Source: Neisseria dentiae (GTDB taxonomy: Bacteria > Pseudomonadota > Gammaproteobacteria > Burkholderiales > Neisseriaceae). From it: 64,000 nt of DNA. The first letter of the stretch is position 1. Each line of letters starts with the position of its first letter. Below, one piece after another: positions 41,591 to 51,489 of this stretch. Location of the stretch: contig NZ_JANIKQ010000006.1 of NCBI RefSeq assembly GCF_024580525.1, positions 1 to 64,000 on the forward strand, in the 5' to 3' direction. The notes below the pieces were generated by a model. The model did not search any database. It was given only the letters and a program-made list of their open reading frames with translations, and had not been told where the DNA came from. The translations under genes and the position numbers were made by a program.

Positions 41591-42490
41591 ATGCCGACAC
41601 CCCCGTCATTATTAAAAAACCTTCCCTTTCTGATCACGCCGCCGCTGCTGTGGGCGGGCAATGTGATCGTTGCGCGCGCCGTGCGCAACGATATTCCGCC
41701 GCTCACCCTTTCGTTCGGCCGCTGGGTGATTTCGCTGCTGATTCTGTTCCCCTTCGCTTGGGCAGCCATGCGCCGCGACCGCACTTTATACCGCCGCCAC
41801 GCCAAACTGGTTATCGGCACCTCGCTCACCGGCATCGCGGCGTTCAACACGCTGGTTTATACCGGCTTGCACCAAACCACAAGCACCAACGCATTGCTGC
41901 TCAATTCGTGCATTCCCGTGCTGATTATGCTGATCGGCTCGTTGTTTTACGGGCAGAAGTTAAACCGCTTTCAGACGGCCGGGCTGCTGCTGTCGCTATG
42001 TGGTGTGCTGGTGATTATTCTGCGCGGCCAGCCGGACAATTTATGGGCGCTGCGCTTTAACCCGGGCGATTTGTGGGTGTCGGCTGCGGTGGTGTGCTGG
42101 GCGTTCTACACATTATGGATGCGGCAGATGCCCGCCGAAATCAACCGCACCGGCCTGACCGCCGTGCAGATTATGCTGGGCTTGCTGGTGCTGTTGCCGC
42201 TGTGGCTGTGGGAGCGCGCGGGTGATGTTCCGGTTTATTGGAACGGCAATACGCTCGCCGGTTTGGCTTATGTGGGCATTTTTCCGTCGGTGGTGGCCTA
42301 TCTGTGCTACACCGCCGCCATCGCCCGCGTCGGCGCCGTACGCGCCGGCTTGAGCATACACCTGATGCCCGTATTCGGCACGCTGCTGGCCGTTACCCTG
42401 CTGGGCGAATCCCTCCACCTTTACCACTTGGTTGGCATTGCCGCGATTTTCGGCGGGATTTTGTTGAGCAATAAGCGGGCGTCGGGGTGA
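41591..42490 (+). CDS. EamA/DMT-family permease
   Basis: 299 aa. Ten predicted transmembrane segments in two EamA repeats (LITPPLLWAGNVIVARA ... LVYTGLHQTTSTNALLLNS; second half from about 155, DLWVSAAVVCWAFYTLWM). The substrate of such exporters is usually a metabolite or amino acid and cannot be predicted here. Confidence 0.9.
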   Translation: MPTPPSLLKNLPFLITPPLLWAGNVIVARAVRNDIPPLTLSFGRWVISLLILFPFAWAAMRRDRTLYRRHAKLVIGTSLTGIAAFNTLVYTGLHQTTSTNALLLNSCIPVLIMLIGSLFYGQKLNRFQTAGLLLSLCGVLVIILRGQPDNLWALRFNPGDLWVSAAVVCWAFYTLWMRQMPAEINRTGLTAVQIMLGLLVLLPLWLWERAGDVPVYWNGNTLAGLAYVGIFPSVVAYLCYTAAIARVGAVRAGLSIHLMPVFGTLLAVTLLGESLHLYHLVGIAAIFGGILLSNKRASG

Positions 42491-42597
42491 GGCTTTTGCA
42501 AAACCCATATTCCTAGATGAAGCCTTTAAAACATCTGCCTCATGCCTAAGTTTGATCTGATCATCTTTTTGTTTTTCAATACCTTTCAAAAAGGTGA

Positions 42598-42672
42598 GAT
42601 ACTCGGGTCAAGCCCGAGTATGGCGGTACTTAAGCATTTCAGACGGCCTCAATAAGTTTTGCAAAGGTTTCG
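42598..42672. repeat. family C half-element and right-end fragment
   Basis: GATACTCGGG-N5-CCCGAGTATGGCG unit (42598-42625), then a reverse DUS, then the right end TTTTGCAAAGGTTTC at about 42658-42672. Left half missing. Confidence 0.65.
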
Positions 42673-42708
42673 GGTTGAAGTTTAGCGCCAAGGCTTGTGT
42701 AAAAAACA

Positions 42709-42738
42709 CAGGCCGTCTGAAAGGTTTCAGACGGCCTG
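42709..42738 (-). terminator. ilv operon terminator
   Basis: CAGGCCGTCTGAAA / TTTCAGACGGCCTG, 16 bp after the ilvC stop on the minus strand. Confidence 0.8.
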
Positions 42739-42753
42739 TACATCAGATACCGG

Positions 42754-43776
<1,023 letters not shown>

Positions 43777-43801
43777 TTATAGGGATGAATGTTTGAAAAA
43801 G

Positions 43802-44107
43802 TTATTGGTTGGCGTTGTCGGAAATATCGCTCATCAGCACGATGTCCACACTTTCGGTTTTACCTTCGATGGCTTTGAGAAAGTTTTGGAAATGCGCGCT
43901 TTGGCCGTGCTCGTCCACCGCTGCCTGCGATTGCCAGATTTCGAAAAACACCACGCGGTTTGGGTTTTCGATGTCTTGGTGCAGATCATAACGCAGGTTG
44001 CCTGTTTCTCGGCGGCTGGCCGATACCAGTTGCTGAAACACGCCGAGTAGCTCTTGGCGGTGTTCGGGTTTGACAACAATGGTGGCGGCAATTTTAACGG
44101 TTTGCAT
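43802..44107 (-). CDS. ABM-domain protein (putative quinol monooxygenase, YgiN-like)
   Basis: 101 aa. Dimeric alpha-beta barrel fold predicted: KIAATIVVKPEHRQELLGVF ... RRETGNLRYDLHQDIENPNRVVFFEIWQSQAAVDEH is the antibiotic-biosynthesis-monooxygenase signature. It lies between ilvH and ilvC (34 bp from ilvC). A link with branched-chain synthesis is not known to me; a redox or stress role is a guess from the family. Confidence 0.85.
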   Translation of the reverse strand: MQTVKIAATIVVKPEHRQELLGVFQQLVSASRRETGNLRYDLHQDIENPNRVVFFEIWQSQAAVDEHGQSAHFQNFLKAIEGKTESVDIVLMSDISDNANQ

Positions 44108-44128
44108 GGCGGCTTCCTTAGTGTTTTT

Positions 44129-44218
44129 TCAGACGGCCAAATTAATCTTTAGAGGCCGTCTGAAAAGGTTTCCGGCGTTTCAGACGGCCTTGAATCTGCA
44201 CGCTTAGGCCGTCTGAAA
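44129..44218. repeat. cluster of four DUS in about 90 bp
   Basis: Alternating reverse and forward DUS cores at about 44129-44139, 44153-44165, 44179-44191 and 44206-44218 between ilvH and the ABM gene. Several alternative hairpins can form. May attenuate transcription between ilvH and ilvC, which is inference. Confidence 0.7.
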
Positions 44219-44225
44219 TACCTGT

Positions 44226-44717
44226 TTAAATTCTCAAAATCCGCTCGCCCCTGCCGATGCCTGCGGCACCGGTGCGCACGGTTTCGAGAATCGCGGTTTT
44301 GCCTACGGTTTCTAAAAACGAATCCAGTTTGTCGCTGGAGCCGGTGATTTCGACGGTGTAGGTTTTGTCGGTAACGTCCACCACGCTGCCGCGGTAGATT
44401 TCGGTAAGACGCAGGAATTCGTCGCGGTCTTTGCCCAGCGCGCGCAGTTTCACCAGCATCAGCTCGCGCTCGACGAAACGGCTTTCGTTCAAATCAACCA
44501 CTTTCACCACTTCAACCAGTTTGTTGAGCTGTTTGGTGATCTGCTCCAGCACGGTATCGTCGCCGTGGGTAACGATGGTCATGCGCGACAGGGTTTTGTC
44601 TTCGGTGGCGGCCACGGCCAATGAATCGATGTTGTAGTCGCGAGCCGAAAACAGGCCCACCACGCGGCTCATCGCGCCTGATTCGTTTTCCATCAGGATA
44701 GATAAAATATGTCGCAT
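44226..44717 (-). CDS. ilvH: acetolactate synthase small (regulatory) subunit
   Basis: 163 aa. N-terminal ACT domain (RHILSILMENESGAMSRVVGLFSARDYNIDSLAV) that binds valine for feedback inhibition, plus the conserved C-terminal ALS_ss_C domain. Its start codon overlaps the ilvI stop (TAATG at 44719-44715), so the two are translationally coupled. Confidence 0.96.
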   Translation of the reverse strand: MRHILSILMENESGAMSRVVGLFSARDYNIDSLAVAATEDKTLSRMTIVTHGDDTVLEQITKQLNKLVEVVKVVDLNESRFVERELMLVKLRALGKDRDEFLRLTEIYRGSVVDVTDKTYTVEITGSSDKLDSFLETVGKTAILETVRTGAAGIGRGERILRI

Positions 44718-46495
44718 TATGGCACGCTCCTTGTGTCGTAATCACGGTCTTTCACATCGTTTACATCGGAATCTTTGGGCGTTTCGCGCATATGCGGCGG
44801 CAGCACCATTTCGTCCAAACCTTTGCCGTTGCCCACCATCGGGAACACGTTTTGCTTTTTGTCGGTAATAAAGTCGAGGAACACCAAACGGTCTTTCAAC
44901 CTTACCGCTTCGCGCAGCGCGCCTTCCACGTCGGATTTCTTCTCTACGCGGATACCGACGTGGCCGTAGGCTTCGGAAAGTTTCACAAAATCGGGCAGCG
45001 AATCAAAATAGGTTTCCGATTCGCGGTTGCTGTAATAAAGCTCCTGCCATTGGCGCACCATGCCCAGATAACCGTTGTTGAGGGTAACGATGTTAACCGG
45101 AATACGGTATTGGAAGCAGGTGGAAAGCTCTTGGATATTCATCTGAATTGAGCCTTCGCCGGTGATGCAGAACACATCCCGCTCCGGCGCTGCCAATTTG
45201 GCGCCCATCGCATAGGGCAAACCCACGCCCATCGTGCCCAAACCGCCCGAGTTGAGCCATTGGCGCGGGCGCTCGAACGGATAATATTGCGCGGCAAACA
45301 TTTGGTGCTGGCCCACATCCGAGGTGATGATGGCCGAATTTTGGGTAATCTCGGCAAGTTTCTGCACCACATATTGCGGCTTGATGATTTCGCCGTCGTT
45401 ATCGAACCACAAACAGTTGCGGCTGCGCCATGCTTCGAGGGTTTGCCACCATTTTTCAAGGGCGGCGGGCGTAATCACCAGCTCTTGCTTTTTCCACAAG
45501 CAAGTCATTTCGGTTAATACGTTTTTCACATCGCCCACAATCGGCACGTCCACCCGCACGCGCTTGGCGATGCTTGAAGGGTCGATGTCGATATGAATGA
45601 TTTTTTTGGATTTTTCCAAGAACTTGGTAGGCACCGACACCACGCGGTCGTCGAAACGCGCACCCACCGCCACCACCACGTCGGCATTCTGCATGGCCAG
45701 GTTGGCCTCATAGGTGCCGTGCATACCCAACATACCGAGATATTGGCGGTCACCGGCCGGATATGCGCCTAAGCCCATCAGCGTGCCGGTGCACGGTACG
45801 CCGGTCAGGCGCACGAAGTCGATAAGTTCCTGATGCGCATTGCCCAGCACCACGCCGCCGCCGAAATACACCAGCGGACGCTTGGCCGAAGCGAGCATCT
45901 GCACGGCCTTTTTGATTTGGCCGGTGTGACCCTGCGTAACGGGCTGATAGGAACGGATAAAGATATCTTCCTGCGGATAGCTGAATTTCGCCATCGCCTG
46001 GGTAACGTCTTTGGGAATATCCACCACCACCGGGCCGGGGCGGCCGCTGGCGGCGATTTGGAATGCCTTTTTAATGGTAACGGCCAACTCGTTGATATCG
46101 GTTACCAGAAAGTTATGCTTCACGCACGGGCGGGTGATGCCCACGGTGTCCACTTCTTGGAACGCATCGGTGCCGATGGCGGGCGTGCCCACCTGGCCGG
46201 TAATCACCACCAACGGAATCGAATCCGAATAGGCCGTGGCAATGCCGGTCAGCGCATTGGTGGCGCCGGGGCCGGATGTTACCAAGGCCACGCCCACTTT
46301 GCCGCTGGTGCGCGAATAAGCATCGGCGGCATGTACCGCGGCCTGCTCGTGGCGCACTAAAATATGTTTGAACTTATTAAGCTGGAAAAGCGCGTCGTAG
46401 ATTTCGAGAACCGCGCCGCCGGGATAACCGAAAACGTATTCCACGCCCTCGGCCTTTAGACTCTGCACGAGTATTTGTGCACCTGATAACTGCAT
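44717..46495 (-). CDS. ilvI: acetolactate synthase large (catalytic) subunit
   Basis: 592 aa. ThDP- and FAD-dependent; condenses pyruvate with pyruvate or 2-oxobutyrate. GYPGGAVLEIYDAL, VRHEQAAVHAADAYSR (catalytic Glu), and the ThDP-binding motif GEGSIQMNIQELSTCFQY ... NNGYLGMVRQWQ. The frame extends to 46627, but MQLSGAQILVQSL at 46495 matches the family. Confidence 0.97.
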   Translation of the reverse strand: MQLSGAQILVQSLKAEGVEYVFGYPGGAVLEIYDALFQLNKFKHILVRHEQAAVHAADAYSRTSGKVGVALVTSGPGATNALTGIATAYSDSIPLVVITGQVGTPAIGTDAFQEVDTVGITRPCVKHNFLVTDINELAVTIKKAFQIAASGRPGPVVVDIPKDVTQAMAKFSYPQEDIFIRSYQPVTQGHTGQIKKAVQMLASAKRPLVYFGGGVVLGNAHQELIDFVRLTGVPCTGTLMGLGAYPAGDRQYLGMLGMHGTYEANLAMQNADVVVAVGARFDDRVVSVPTKFLEKSKKIIHIDIDPSSIAKRVRVDVPIVGDVKNVLTEMTCLWKKQELVITPAALEKWWQTLEAWRSRNCLWFDNDGEIIKPQYVVQKLAEITQNSAIITSDVGQHQMFAAQYYPFERPRQWLNSGGLGTMGVGLPYAMGAKLAAPERDVFCITGEGSIQMNIQELSTCFQYRIPVNIVTLNNGYLGMVRQWQELYYSNRESETYFDSLPDFVKLSEAYGHVGIRVEKKSDVEGALREAVRLKDRLVFLDFITDKKQNVFPMVGNGKGLDEMVLPPHMRETPKDSDVNDVKDRDYDTRSVP

Positions 46496-46674
46496 ATCTG
46501 CCTCTTTTTTCTGCGTGTAAACCAATAGGGGAAGCCGGCTCCGCCACAGCACCTGTAATGCAATTTCTGCAGGCAGCGGTTTAGGGTACGCGCATTGCAG
46601 AAAAACAGCGGCAGCCAAGCAGCCCAATCAATTGATTCAGACGCTTGAGCGTTTATCGAAGTAAAAGAGCTTGA

Positions 46675-46703
46675 AAGATAACCCAAACACTCTATCCAAT
46701 CAA
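46675..46703 (-). promoter_or_regulatory. candidate ilv operon promoter
   Basis: Minus strand: -35 TTGATT (46698-46703), 17-bp spacer, -10 TATCTT (46675-46680), about 180 bp upstream of ilvI. The leader between has no obvious Ile/Val/Leu-rich attenuation peptide. An alternative TTGTAA-N16-TATATG lies further upstream. Confidence 0.4.
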
Positions 46704-46861
46704 GACAAAAACTTTCATTTGAAAGCAGAAAAAATTCATATATGTTTTAATGTTTGATTTACAACAAAATAAATCGGTATTACCGAAGAAAATCCGCTTT
46801 CAGACGGCCTGAAAACCAATCGGGCAACACCGCATAACACGGAGCTGCCCGACAACCGAAC

Positions 46862-46937
46862 TGGCGCACCCAACAGGGATCGAACCTGTGACCTCCAGCT
46901 TCGGAAACTGACACTCTTCCAACTGAGCTATGGGTGC
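46862..46937 (-). tRNA. tRNA-Arg(CCG)
   Basis: 76 nt including encoded CCA. Acceptor GCACCCA / TGGGTGC, anticodon loop TTCCGAA giving CCG, T-loop GGTTCGATCC. The anticodon stem contains two U-G pairs. Reads the CGG codon. Located between ilvI and the cytochrome gene. Confidence 0.9.
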
Positions 46938-47071
46938 GGAAAGGCCGACAGATTAACGCAAAACGCCCTTTTTGGCAAAAGTTATTTCATGCGCGCCGCA
47001 CCGTCTTTTGCGCACAGCATGTAGGCGGATGTAGTAATCGGCATTTTTTTGAGGAAGGTTAAACTTAAAGA

Positions 47072-47100
47072 TTGGAAAGCCGCCGCGAATTCAGTATAAT
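47072..47100 (+). promoter_or_regulatory. promoter of cytochrome c5 gene
   Basis: -35 TTGGAA (47072-47077), 17-bp spacer, -10 TATAAT (47095-47100), about 90 bp upstream of the start codon. No convincing FNR box was seen. Confidence 0.6.
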
Positions 47101-47190
47101 CCAGCAAATTATTGTTAATGCAAATTAACAGAACCAACAATTACAATCCCTTATCCTCACAACCTACCAAAAACGGCGAGGCCCAACCAC

Positions 47191-48045
47191 ATGAACCACT
47201 TGAGCAACAACAAAGCCCGAGGCTCTGCGTTAACTCCGCTTATCGGCGGCATCGTAATCCTGCTTGCAGTATTGTTTTTTCTGGTCAAACTGGCAACCAG
47301 CGGCTATTACAGCGATGTAGAGGCTTCCACGCCCTCCGCCACCCAAACCCGCATCATGCCCGCAGGCAGCGTTACCATGGGCGACGGCACACCCGTCGGC
47401 CAACGCACCGGCGAGCAGATTTTCAACAAAATCTGTATCCAATGCCACGCCGCCGACGGCAACATCCCCAACGCTCCCCGCGTAACCCACAATAACGAAT
47501 GGGCGCCGCGTATCGCTAAGGGTTTCGAAACCCTGTTCAACAACGCACTCAACGGTTTTAACGCCATGCCGGCCAAAGGCGGCCAGGCCGACCTGACCGA
47601 CGACGAACTCAAACGCGCCATCGCTTATATGGCCAACCAATCAGGCGGCAATCTGCAAGCCCCGGCCGTAGGCGCGGCCTCGGGTGCTGCCGCTTCGGAT
47701 GCCGACGCTTCTTCTGCTTCTTCTGCGGCTTCCGATTCCGCCGGTGCAGCGGCTCCGGCTGCCGCCACCGCTTCGGCCGACGGCAAGAAAGTGTTCGACG
47801 CCACCTGCGTTGCCTGCCACGGTGCGACTTCTGCCATTCCCAATTCACCCAAAATCACCAAAAATGATGAGTGGGCACCGCGCATCAAACAAGGCAAAGA
47901 AACTCTGTTCAAACATGCGATCGAAGGCTTCACCGGCCCCGGCGGCAGCCTGATGCCGGCCAAAGGCGGCAACGCCAATCTGACAGACGACGAAGTGAAA
48001 GCCGCGGTAACCTATATGGTTAACCAATCCGGCGGTAAAATTTGA
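47191..48045 (+). CDS. cycB: dihaem membrane-anchored cytochrome c5
   Basis: 284 aa. N-terminal membrane anchor (GGIVILLAVLFFLVKLA, about 19-35), then two class I c-type domains with CIQCH at C82-H86 and CVACH at C206-H210, joined by an Ala/Ser/Asp-rich linker (about 155-195). The two domains are internal duplicates (NEWAPRI ... MPAKGG ... LTDDE in both). This is the neisserial c5 that carries electrons from the bc1 complex to cbb3 oxidase and nitrite reductase; the symbol follows meningococcal usage. Own promoter and terminator. Confidence 0.9.
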   Translation: MNHLSNNKARGSALTPLIGGIVILLAVLFFLVKLATSGYYSDVEASTPSATQTRIMPAGSVTMGDGTPVGQRTGEQIFNKICIQCHAADGNIPNAPRVTHNNEWAPRIAKGFETLFNNALNGFNAMPAKGGQADLTDDELKRAIAYMANQSGGNLQAPAVGAASGAAASDADASSASSAASDSAGAAAPAAATASADGKKVFDATCVACHGATSAIPNSPKITKNDEWAPRIKQGKETLFKHAIEGFTGPGGSLMPAKGGNANLTDDEVKAAVTYMVNQSGGKI

Positions 48046-48070
48046 TCAGCTTCATACTCAAATGTTTTTT

Positions 48071-48104
48071 AAAAGCGTACTATTCAGGTACGCTTTTTTT
48101 ATTT
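48071..48104 (+). terminator. cycB terminator
   Basis: AAAAGCGTAC / GTACGCTTTTTTT hairpin shortly after the stop. Confidence 0.8.
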
Positions 48105-48217
48105 GGGCCGGCCGCTGCCGCAACCTTTTCAGACGGCCCCAACCCTATCCGGCACAAAACGGAAAATCAGGTTTTCCCGCCCGGCCGTGCCGCCCGCCGC
48201 TTTCACAGGAACCCGCC

Positions 48218-49651
48218 ATGAACGCCATCGAACAACTGCTTAACCACCCCGACGTCCGCACCACCCCGCTTTCAGACGGCCTCAAAATCCGCAACCCCGC
48301 TACCGGCGACACGCTGGCCTATATCCGTACCGCTTCCGTGCAACAGCTGAACCACATCATCGCCAAAGCCCAAACCGCCCAAACCGAGTGGGCGGCGAAA
48401 AGTGCGCTGGAGCGTGCCGACATACTTTGGCAATGGTACCGCCTGATGAAGGAAAACAAAGAAAACCTCGCCCGCCTGATGACGATGGAACAAGGCAAAA
48501 GCCTGGCCGAGTCGCTGGGCGAAATCGACTATGCCGCAGGGTTTATCCGCTGGTTTGCCGAAGAAGCCCGCCGCATCGACGGCGACATTCTCACCAGCCT
48601 GAAACCCACCCAAAAGCTGATGGTGATCAAGCAGCCCGTCGGCGTGACCGCCGCCATCACCCCGTGGAACTTCCCGGCCGCCATGATTACCCGCAAAGCA
48701 GCACCCGCACTGGCGGCAGGCTGTGCCATGATTGTCAAACCCGCCAGCCAAACACCCCTGAGCGCCTACGCCCAAGCCGTGTTGGCCTACCGCGCAGGCA
48801 TTCCGCAAGACTTGTTTGCGGTTGTGAACGGCAAAGCCGCCGACATCAGCCACACTTTCACGCAAAACCCGATTATCCGCAAAATCAGCTTCACCGGCTC
48901 CACCGAAGTGGGCATACAGATTTTCCGCAACAGCGCCGAGCACATTAAAAAACTCAGCCTCGAGCTGGGCGGTAACGCCCCCCTGCTGGTTTTCGACGAT
49001 GCCGACCTCGACAAAGCCGTAGAAGGCACCATGCTCAGCAAATTCCGCAACAGCGGCCAAACCTGCGTGTGTACCAACCGCGTATATGTGCAGGCCGGCG
49101 TTTACGACGAATTCTGCCGCCGCCTCGCCGTGCAGGCAGGCCGTCTGAAACTCGGCAACGGTTTGGACAAAGGCGTGCAGCAAGGCCCGTTAATCGATGC
49201 AGACGCGGTGGCCAAGGTGGAAGCATACATCGCCGATGCGCTCGAAAAAGGCGCGCAATGCTTAACCGGCGGGCGGCGCAGCACGTTGGGCGGCACGTTT
49301 TTCGAACCGACGGTGTTAAGCGGCGCCACCGCCGATATGCTTTTGGCCCGCGAAGAAATCTTCGGCCCTCTCTGTCCCGTGTTCAAATTCGAATCGGAAG
49401 CAGAAGCCGTTGCCCAAGCCAACCGCACCGAAGCCGGCTTGGCTGCCTACCTGTTTACCCGCGACACTGCCCGCCAATGGCGTGTGGCCGAAGCGCTCGA
49501 ATACGGCATGGTGGGCATCAACACCGGCATCATCAGCAACGAAGTGGCGCCTTTCGGCGGCATCAAAATGAGCGGCTTGGGCAGGGAAGGCAGCAAATAC
49601 GGCATAGACGAATATCTCGAATTGAAATATCTGTGTTTGGATATCGGCTGA
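48218..49651 (+). CDS. gabD: NAD(P)+-dependent succinate-semialdehyde dehydrogenase
   Basis: 477 aa. Oxidises succinate semialdehyde to succinate. Cofactor region ITPWNFPAAMITRKAAPALAAGC, catalytic Glu in LELGGNAPLLVFDDADLD and catalytic C283 in SGQTCVCTNRV; the neighbouring C285 matches the redox-switch pair of some SSADHs. CAGGAAC ribosome site supports 48218 although the frame opens at 48062. No gabT partner is nearby. Confidence 0.92.
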   Translation: MNAIEQLLNHPDVRTTPLSDGLKIRNPATGDTLAYIRTASVQQLNHIIAKAQTAQTEWAAKSALERADILWQWYRLMKENKENLARLMTMEQGKSLAESLGEIDYAAGFIRWFAEEARRIDGDILTSLKPTQKLMVIKQPVGVTAAITPWNFPAAMITRKAAPALAAGCAMIVKPASQTPLSAYAQAVLAYRAGIPQDLFAVVNGKAADISHTFTQNPIIRKISFTGSTEVGIQIFRNSAEHIKKLSLELGGNAPLLVFDDADLDKAVEGTMLSKFRNSGQTCVCTNRVYVQAGVYDEFCRRLAVQAGRLKLGNGLDKGVQQGPLIDADAVAKVEAYIADALEKGAQCLTGGRRSTLGGTFFEPTVLSGATADMLLAREEIFGPLCPVFKFESEAEAVAQANRTEAGLAAYLFTRDTARQWRVAEALEYGMVGINTGIISNEVAPFGGIKMSGLGREGSKYGIDEYLELKYLCLDIG

Positions 49652-49707
49652 ATATCTGCCGGCACAGAAACGGATAGACTGATACTTTTGCAAAATCCGC
49701 TCAGGCC

Positions 49708-49850
49708 GAGACCTTTGCAAAACCCTCAGATGCGGATGCAGTTCAAGGCGTAGCAGCGCAGCGAGCACAGACATAACATGAAGTTAGGCAAGCGAGTGAG
49801 CAGCGCACAACGCAGAAATGCGCCGCAGATGGGGGGGTTGCAAAGGTCTC
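49708..49850. repeat. family A element, copy 2 (143 bp)
   Basis: GAGACCTTTGCAAAA left end, GTTGCAAAGGTCTC right end, internal sequence nearly identical to copy 3. AGGCC on both sides (49703-49707 and 49851-49855); the right one begins an intact DUS. The 49652-50347 gap holds only repeats. Confidence 0.9.
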
Positions 49851-49904
49851 AGGCCGTCTGAAATGCCCGATTGCCGTATTCACCGTCATACTCGGGCTTG
49901 ACCT

Positions 49905-50263
49905 GAGACCTTTGCAAAAACACGTTTTAGGGAGTGTAGTCAGAAAGCGTTGCGGCGGTATTTTTGGTTAAAGTCCGCATCTGCGGCGTTAGGTAGCGTA
50001 GCGGACTTGCGAAGCTAAAATGCTCGCAAGATGTCCAATCTTGCTGCGCTTTTTGCCTGGCATCTGCGGATTTTTCCTCAAAAAACCGCTTCGCAAGCAT
50101 TCTGACTACACTCCCCAACCCTGAATTTATTTATGTTTCGTCATACCCGTGCTCAGCCCGGGTATCTGTTATTCCTTTTGAAACAAAAAGATGCTCGGGT
50201 TAAACCCGAGCATGACGAAGATATTAAAATACCGGCATGAACTGAAATTTCTGCAAAGGTTTC
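49905..50263. repeat. GAGACC element with family C core, interrupted by a family B element
   Basis: Outer ends GAGACCTTTGCAAAA (49905) and CTGCAAAGGTTTC (to 50263). Apart from the 190 bp of family B DNA at 49928-50117 it aligns with the 167-bp element at 36418-36584, including the family C pair at 50139-50218. A truncated family C unit (about 49884-49904) abuts its left side. Confidence 0.85.
49928..50117. mobile_element. family B MITE-like element, copy 2 (nested)
   Basis: Ends GGGAGTGTAGTCAGAA and TTCTGACTACACTCCC are perfect 16-bp inverted repeats. Flanks TA and CA. Same family as 20111-20299 in opposite orientation. No ORF, so it would need a transposase in trans. Confidence 0.85.
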
Positions 50264-50347
50264 AGGCCGTCTGAAAGCATATAACGCATACTTTCAGACG
50301 GCCTGAATATCTTTATAAACCTTTTGTATCAATAATTTAACTCCATC

Positions 50348-51421
50348 TCATTCACTACCTTCCGGCACATTTCCCCAACCTGCCATGATTCTGCCGATAA
50401 TTTCCGCCGCGCTGCCGGTTTCGGCCAGCGGCGCATTCTGCCCTGCCCACAACGAAGAAAATTCGTCGGAACCCTGTTTCTCCGCCGCCACTTTCAACGG
50501 TGCGGCCACAGCCTGCGCCAGCGGGAAAGGCGGTGCAGCGGGATTGATGGGGCCGGCTTCGCGGATAAAGCGGTTGACGATGCCGCGCGCGAAGCCGCCG
50601 CTGAACAGGTTGGTTAGAGCGGTATGTTCGGCACGGCTGCTTTGCAGGGCGGCGCGGTACAGGGGCGAGGTGTCGGCCTCGTCGGCCAGCATCAGCGCGG
50701 TGCCGATCTGTATGCCTGCCGCGCCCAAATCACAGGCGGCGCGGGCGGTGGCGGCATTGCAGATGCCGCCTGTTGCCACCACCGGCACGTTTACAGCCGC
50801 GCAAACTTGCGGCAGCAGGCTGAACGTGCCCGACTGGGTGGTTAAGTCCCTGCTGAGAAACATGCCGCGGTGGCCGCCTGCTTCCAAGCCTTGCGCGATA
50901 ATAATGTCGGCGCCGCCGGCCTCGAGCCGGCGGGCTTCTTCCACTGTGGTGGCGCTCGACATCACCACGGCGCCGCTGCTTTTCACTTTGTCCAACAATG
51001 TCTGCTCGGGCAGCCCGAAGTGAAAGCTGACCACGGCCGGGCGGTAACGCAGCACGATTTCCGCCTGCTCTTCGCCAAACGGCTGCCTGCCGCCGCCTGC
51101 GGCAACGTCTGCTTCATTCAAGCCGAATTCGCGGTAAAACGGTTGCAGCGCCTGCAACCATGCTGCCTGCTGCGCGGCATCGGCTTGCGGCTGTTTGTGG
51201 GCGAAAAAGTTGATGTTAAACGGTTGGTCGGTCTGCCGCCGCACGGCTTCGATTTCGGCACACAAACGCTCGGCCGGCAACATGGCGGCGGGCAGCGAAC
51301 CCAGCGCGCCGGCACGGCAGGCGGCAACGGCCAGCCTGCTGCCCTGCACGCCCGCCATCGGCGCCTGAATCAGCGGCAGGCGGGTTTGAATCAGCTTCAA
51401 CAAACGGGACACGGTATTCAT
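50348..51421 (-). CDS. nitronate monooxygenase (2-nitropropane dioxygenase family)
   Basis: 357 aa, FMN-dependent TIM barrel. LIQAPMAGVQGSRLAVAACRAGALGSLPAAM at the N-terminus, FNINFFAHKQ, GADIIIAQGLEAGGHRGMF and VPVVATGGICNAATARAACDLGAAGIQIGTA are family signatures. Detoxifies propionate 3-nitronate in characterised members; the substrate here is unproven. It lies 68 bp downstream of ccoI on the same strand. Confidence 0.9.
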   Translation of the reverse strand: MNTVSRLLKLIQTRLPLIQAPMAGVQGSRLAVAACRAGALGSLPAAMLPAERLCAEIEAVRRQTDQPFNINFFAHKQPQADAAQQAAWLQALQPFYREFGLNEADVAAGGGRQPFGEEQAEIVLRYRPAVVSFHFGLPEQTLLDKVKSSGAVVMSSATTVEEARRLEAGGADIIIAQGLEAGGHRGMFLSRDLTTQSGTFSLLPQVCAAVNVPVVATGGICNAATARAACDLGAAGIQIGTALMLADEADTSPLYRAALQSSRAEHTALTNLFSGGFARGIVNRFIREAGPINPAAPPFPLAQAVAAPLKVAAEKQGSDEFSSLWAGQNAPLAETGSAAEIIGRIMAGWGNVPEGSE

Positions 51422-51489
51422 GGTTTGCTCCTAAATCGGTGTAGCTATGGTTACTTTCCCTGCAATCCCATCCAAGGCCTTTTCTGTTT

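Noticed and set aside
46496..46690. Possible ilv attenuator leader peptide.
   Set aside because: No short ORF with runs of Ile, Val or Leu codons followed by a terminator hairpin could be found.
49681..50263. Closely spaced repeats that might suggest a CRISPR array.
   Set aside because: Repeats are of different families, irregularly spaced, without uniform spacers or cas genes.
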